Origin: Pseudolabrys sp. FHR47
Lineage (GTDB): Bacteria > Pseudomonadota > Alphaproteobacteria > Rhizobiales > Xanthobacteraceae
NCBI RefSeq assembly: GCF_005153485.1
Contig: NZ_CP039740.1
Location: forward strand, 806,001 to 870,000
Direction: 5' to 3'
DNA length: 64,000 nt
Position numbers and translations under genes: made by a program. This document shows, in pieces, positions 63,449-64,000 of this stretch. Each line of letters opens with the position of its first letter. Within the stretch, counting starts at the first letter, position 1. The notes under the pieces are model-generated. The model did no database searches and had not been told where the DNA came from. It worked only from the letters and a program-made list of their open reading frames with translations.

Positions 63449-63904
63449 ATGGCGTCCTCGCGGCCGCAGGCCGTGCTGTTCTCGTGCGGCTATAACGCCG
63501 TGCGCTCGCCGATGGCCGAGGGTCTGTTCAAGCAGCTTTACGGCAAGACGGTCTATGTGCAGTCGGCCGGCGTGCAGAAGGGCGAACTCGATCCGTTCGC
63601 CGTCGCGGTGATGGACGAAATCGGCATCGACATTTCGCGGCACAAGCCCATCGACTTCGAGGAGCTGGAAGACCTCGAAGGGCTGAACTTCGATCTCATC
63701 GTCACGCTGTCGCCGCCGGCGCACCACAAGGCGCTCGACCTCACGCGCACCGCGGCCGTCAATGTCGAATACTGGCCGACGGTCGATCCGACCGGCATTG
63801 AAGGCTCGCGCGAGCAGAAGCTCGACGCCTATCGCGCGGTGCGCGACCAGTTGATGGCGCAGATCAGGAAGCGCTTCGGCGCGGCGGGGCAGGGGAATGA
63901 GTGA
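63449..63904 (+). CDS. Low-molecular-weight protein-tyrosine-phosphatase/arsenate-reductase-like protein
   Basis: 151 residues. Active-site loop C13-x5-R19 (CGYNAVRS) at the N-terminus and a C-terminal acidic loop (TVDPTG) that supplies the catalytic Asp, the fold shared by LMW phosphatases and ArsC. Neighbours (hisD, UPF0262) are the usual context. Which activity dominates cannot be told. Confidence 0.9.
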   Translation: MASSRPQAVLFSCGYNAVRSPMAEGLFKQLYGKTVYVQSAGVQKGELDPFAVAVMDEIGIDISRHKPIDFEELEDLEGLNFDLIVTLSPPAHHKALDLTRTAAVNVEYWPTVDPTGIEGSREQKLDAYRAVRDQLMAQIRKRFGAAGQGNE

Positions 63905-63924
63905 GGCACTGCGGTAGTCGCGCT

Positions 63925-63987
63925 TTCCCCTCTCCCCTTGGGGGAGAGGGTGGCGAAGCCCGAAGGGCTGAGCCGGGAGAGGGGTAA
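63925..63987. repeat. Interspersed repeat, family D, at window end
   Basis: CCCCTCTCCCCTTGGGGGAGAGGG and a GGGAGAGGGG block form an inverted C-rich/G-rich repeat with a GCCCGAAGGGC inner hairpin, just after the phosphatase gene. Continues the family D set seen at 4925, 5061 and 54889. Confidence 0.65.
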
Positions 63988-64000
63988 CTTACGACAAACG

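Overview
The window reads as chromosomal DNA of a GC-rich alphaproteobacterium of the Rhizobiales/Hyphomicrobiales (Nitrobacteraceae/Xanthobacteraceae-like; a Pseudolabrys-, Rhodoplanes- or Bradyrhizobium-like genus is an inference). Support comes from gene order and content: ybaB-recR after dnaX, rpmH-rnpA-yidC-engB-argB, an F0-only ATP synthase operon with paired b and b' subunits, murA-DUF2948-hisD-UPF0262-phosphatase, a Shemin-type 5-aminolevulinate synthase, and many Rhizobiales-type interspersed palindromic repeats. No phage, transposase, CRISPR array or rRNA is visible. Two tRNA genes are present (Arg-ACG and Thr-GGT).

Layout. 1-1.3 kb: end of dnaX, ybaB, recR. 1.4-3.5 kb: AraC-type regulator divergent from pobA (4-hydroxybenzoate hydroxylase). 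3.5-6.3 kb: AmpG-like permease, nested palindromes, rmuC. 6.4-9.8 kb: def-fmt, a GNAT gene, a small secreted Gly-tailed protein, truA. 9.9-11.9 kb: dapE-dapD. 12-17.3 kb: HupE/UreJ protein, DUF1989 protein, LysR regulator and a polar amino acid ABC importer. 17.4-20.9 kb: HAD nucleotidase, B12-binding radical SAM protein, secreted DUF1036 protein. 20.9-26.6 kb: argB, DUF423, engB, a decayed toxin-antitoxin pair, yidC, rnpA, rpmH. 26.9-32.9 kb: orphan histidine kinase, tRNA-Arg, thrC, M16 peptidase, GNAT, lipoprotein. 33-36.4 kb: HAD phosphatase and the atpI-B-E-F'-F operon. 36.7-39.3 kb: small secreted, YjbQ and small membrane proteins. 39.4-50.6 kb: DUF4212/SSS symporter, LuxR-type response regulator, SSS-fused hybrid kinase, exonuclease-CBS-DUF294 fusion and an AbrB-like permease. 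50.6-52.5 kb: hemA and a Nudix hydrolase. 52.6-59.1 kb: a small sugar/glycan modification cluster. 59.1-64 kb: tRNA-Thr, a short ORF, murA, DUF2948, hisD, UPF0262, low-molecular-weight phosphatase.

How the genes work together. Much of the window is housekeeping (cell wall and lysine precursors, translation, membrane insertion, ATP synthase, heme, histidine, threonine). The accessory parts are: an aromatic catabolism locus (pobA and its regulator); an acetate/carboxylate sensing and uptake block resembling CrbS/CrbR (MxtR/ErdR) with an ActP-type symporter; a nitrogen-compound uptake block (HupE/UreJ, DUF1989, LysR, amino acid ABC); and a C-methyl-sugar-like cluster. I saw no clear-cut new defence system. 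The least explained items are the exonuclease-CBS-nucleotidyltransferase fusion beside the carboxylate sensor, the toxin gene with two compensating frameshifts between interspersed repeats, the DUF1036-peptidoglycan-binding-like-DUF1036 secreted protein, and the glycan cluster.
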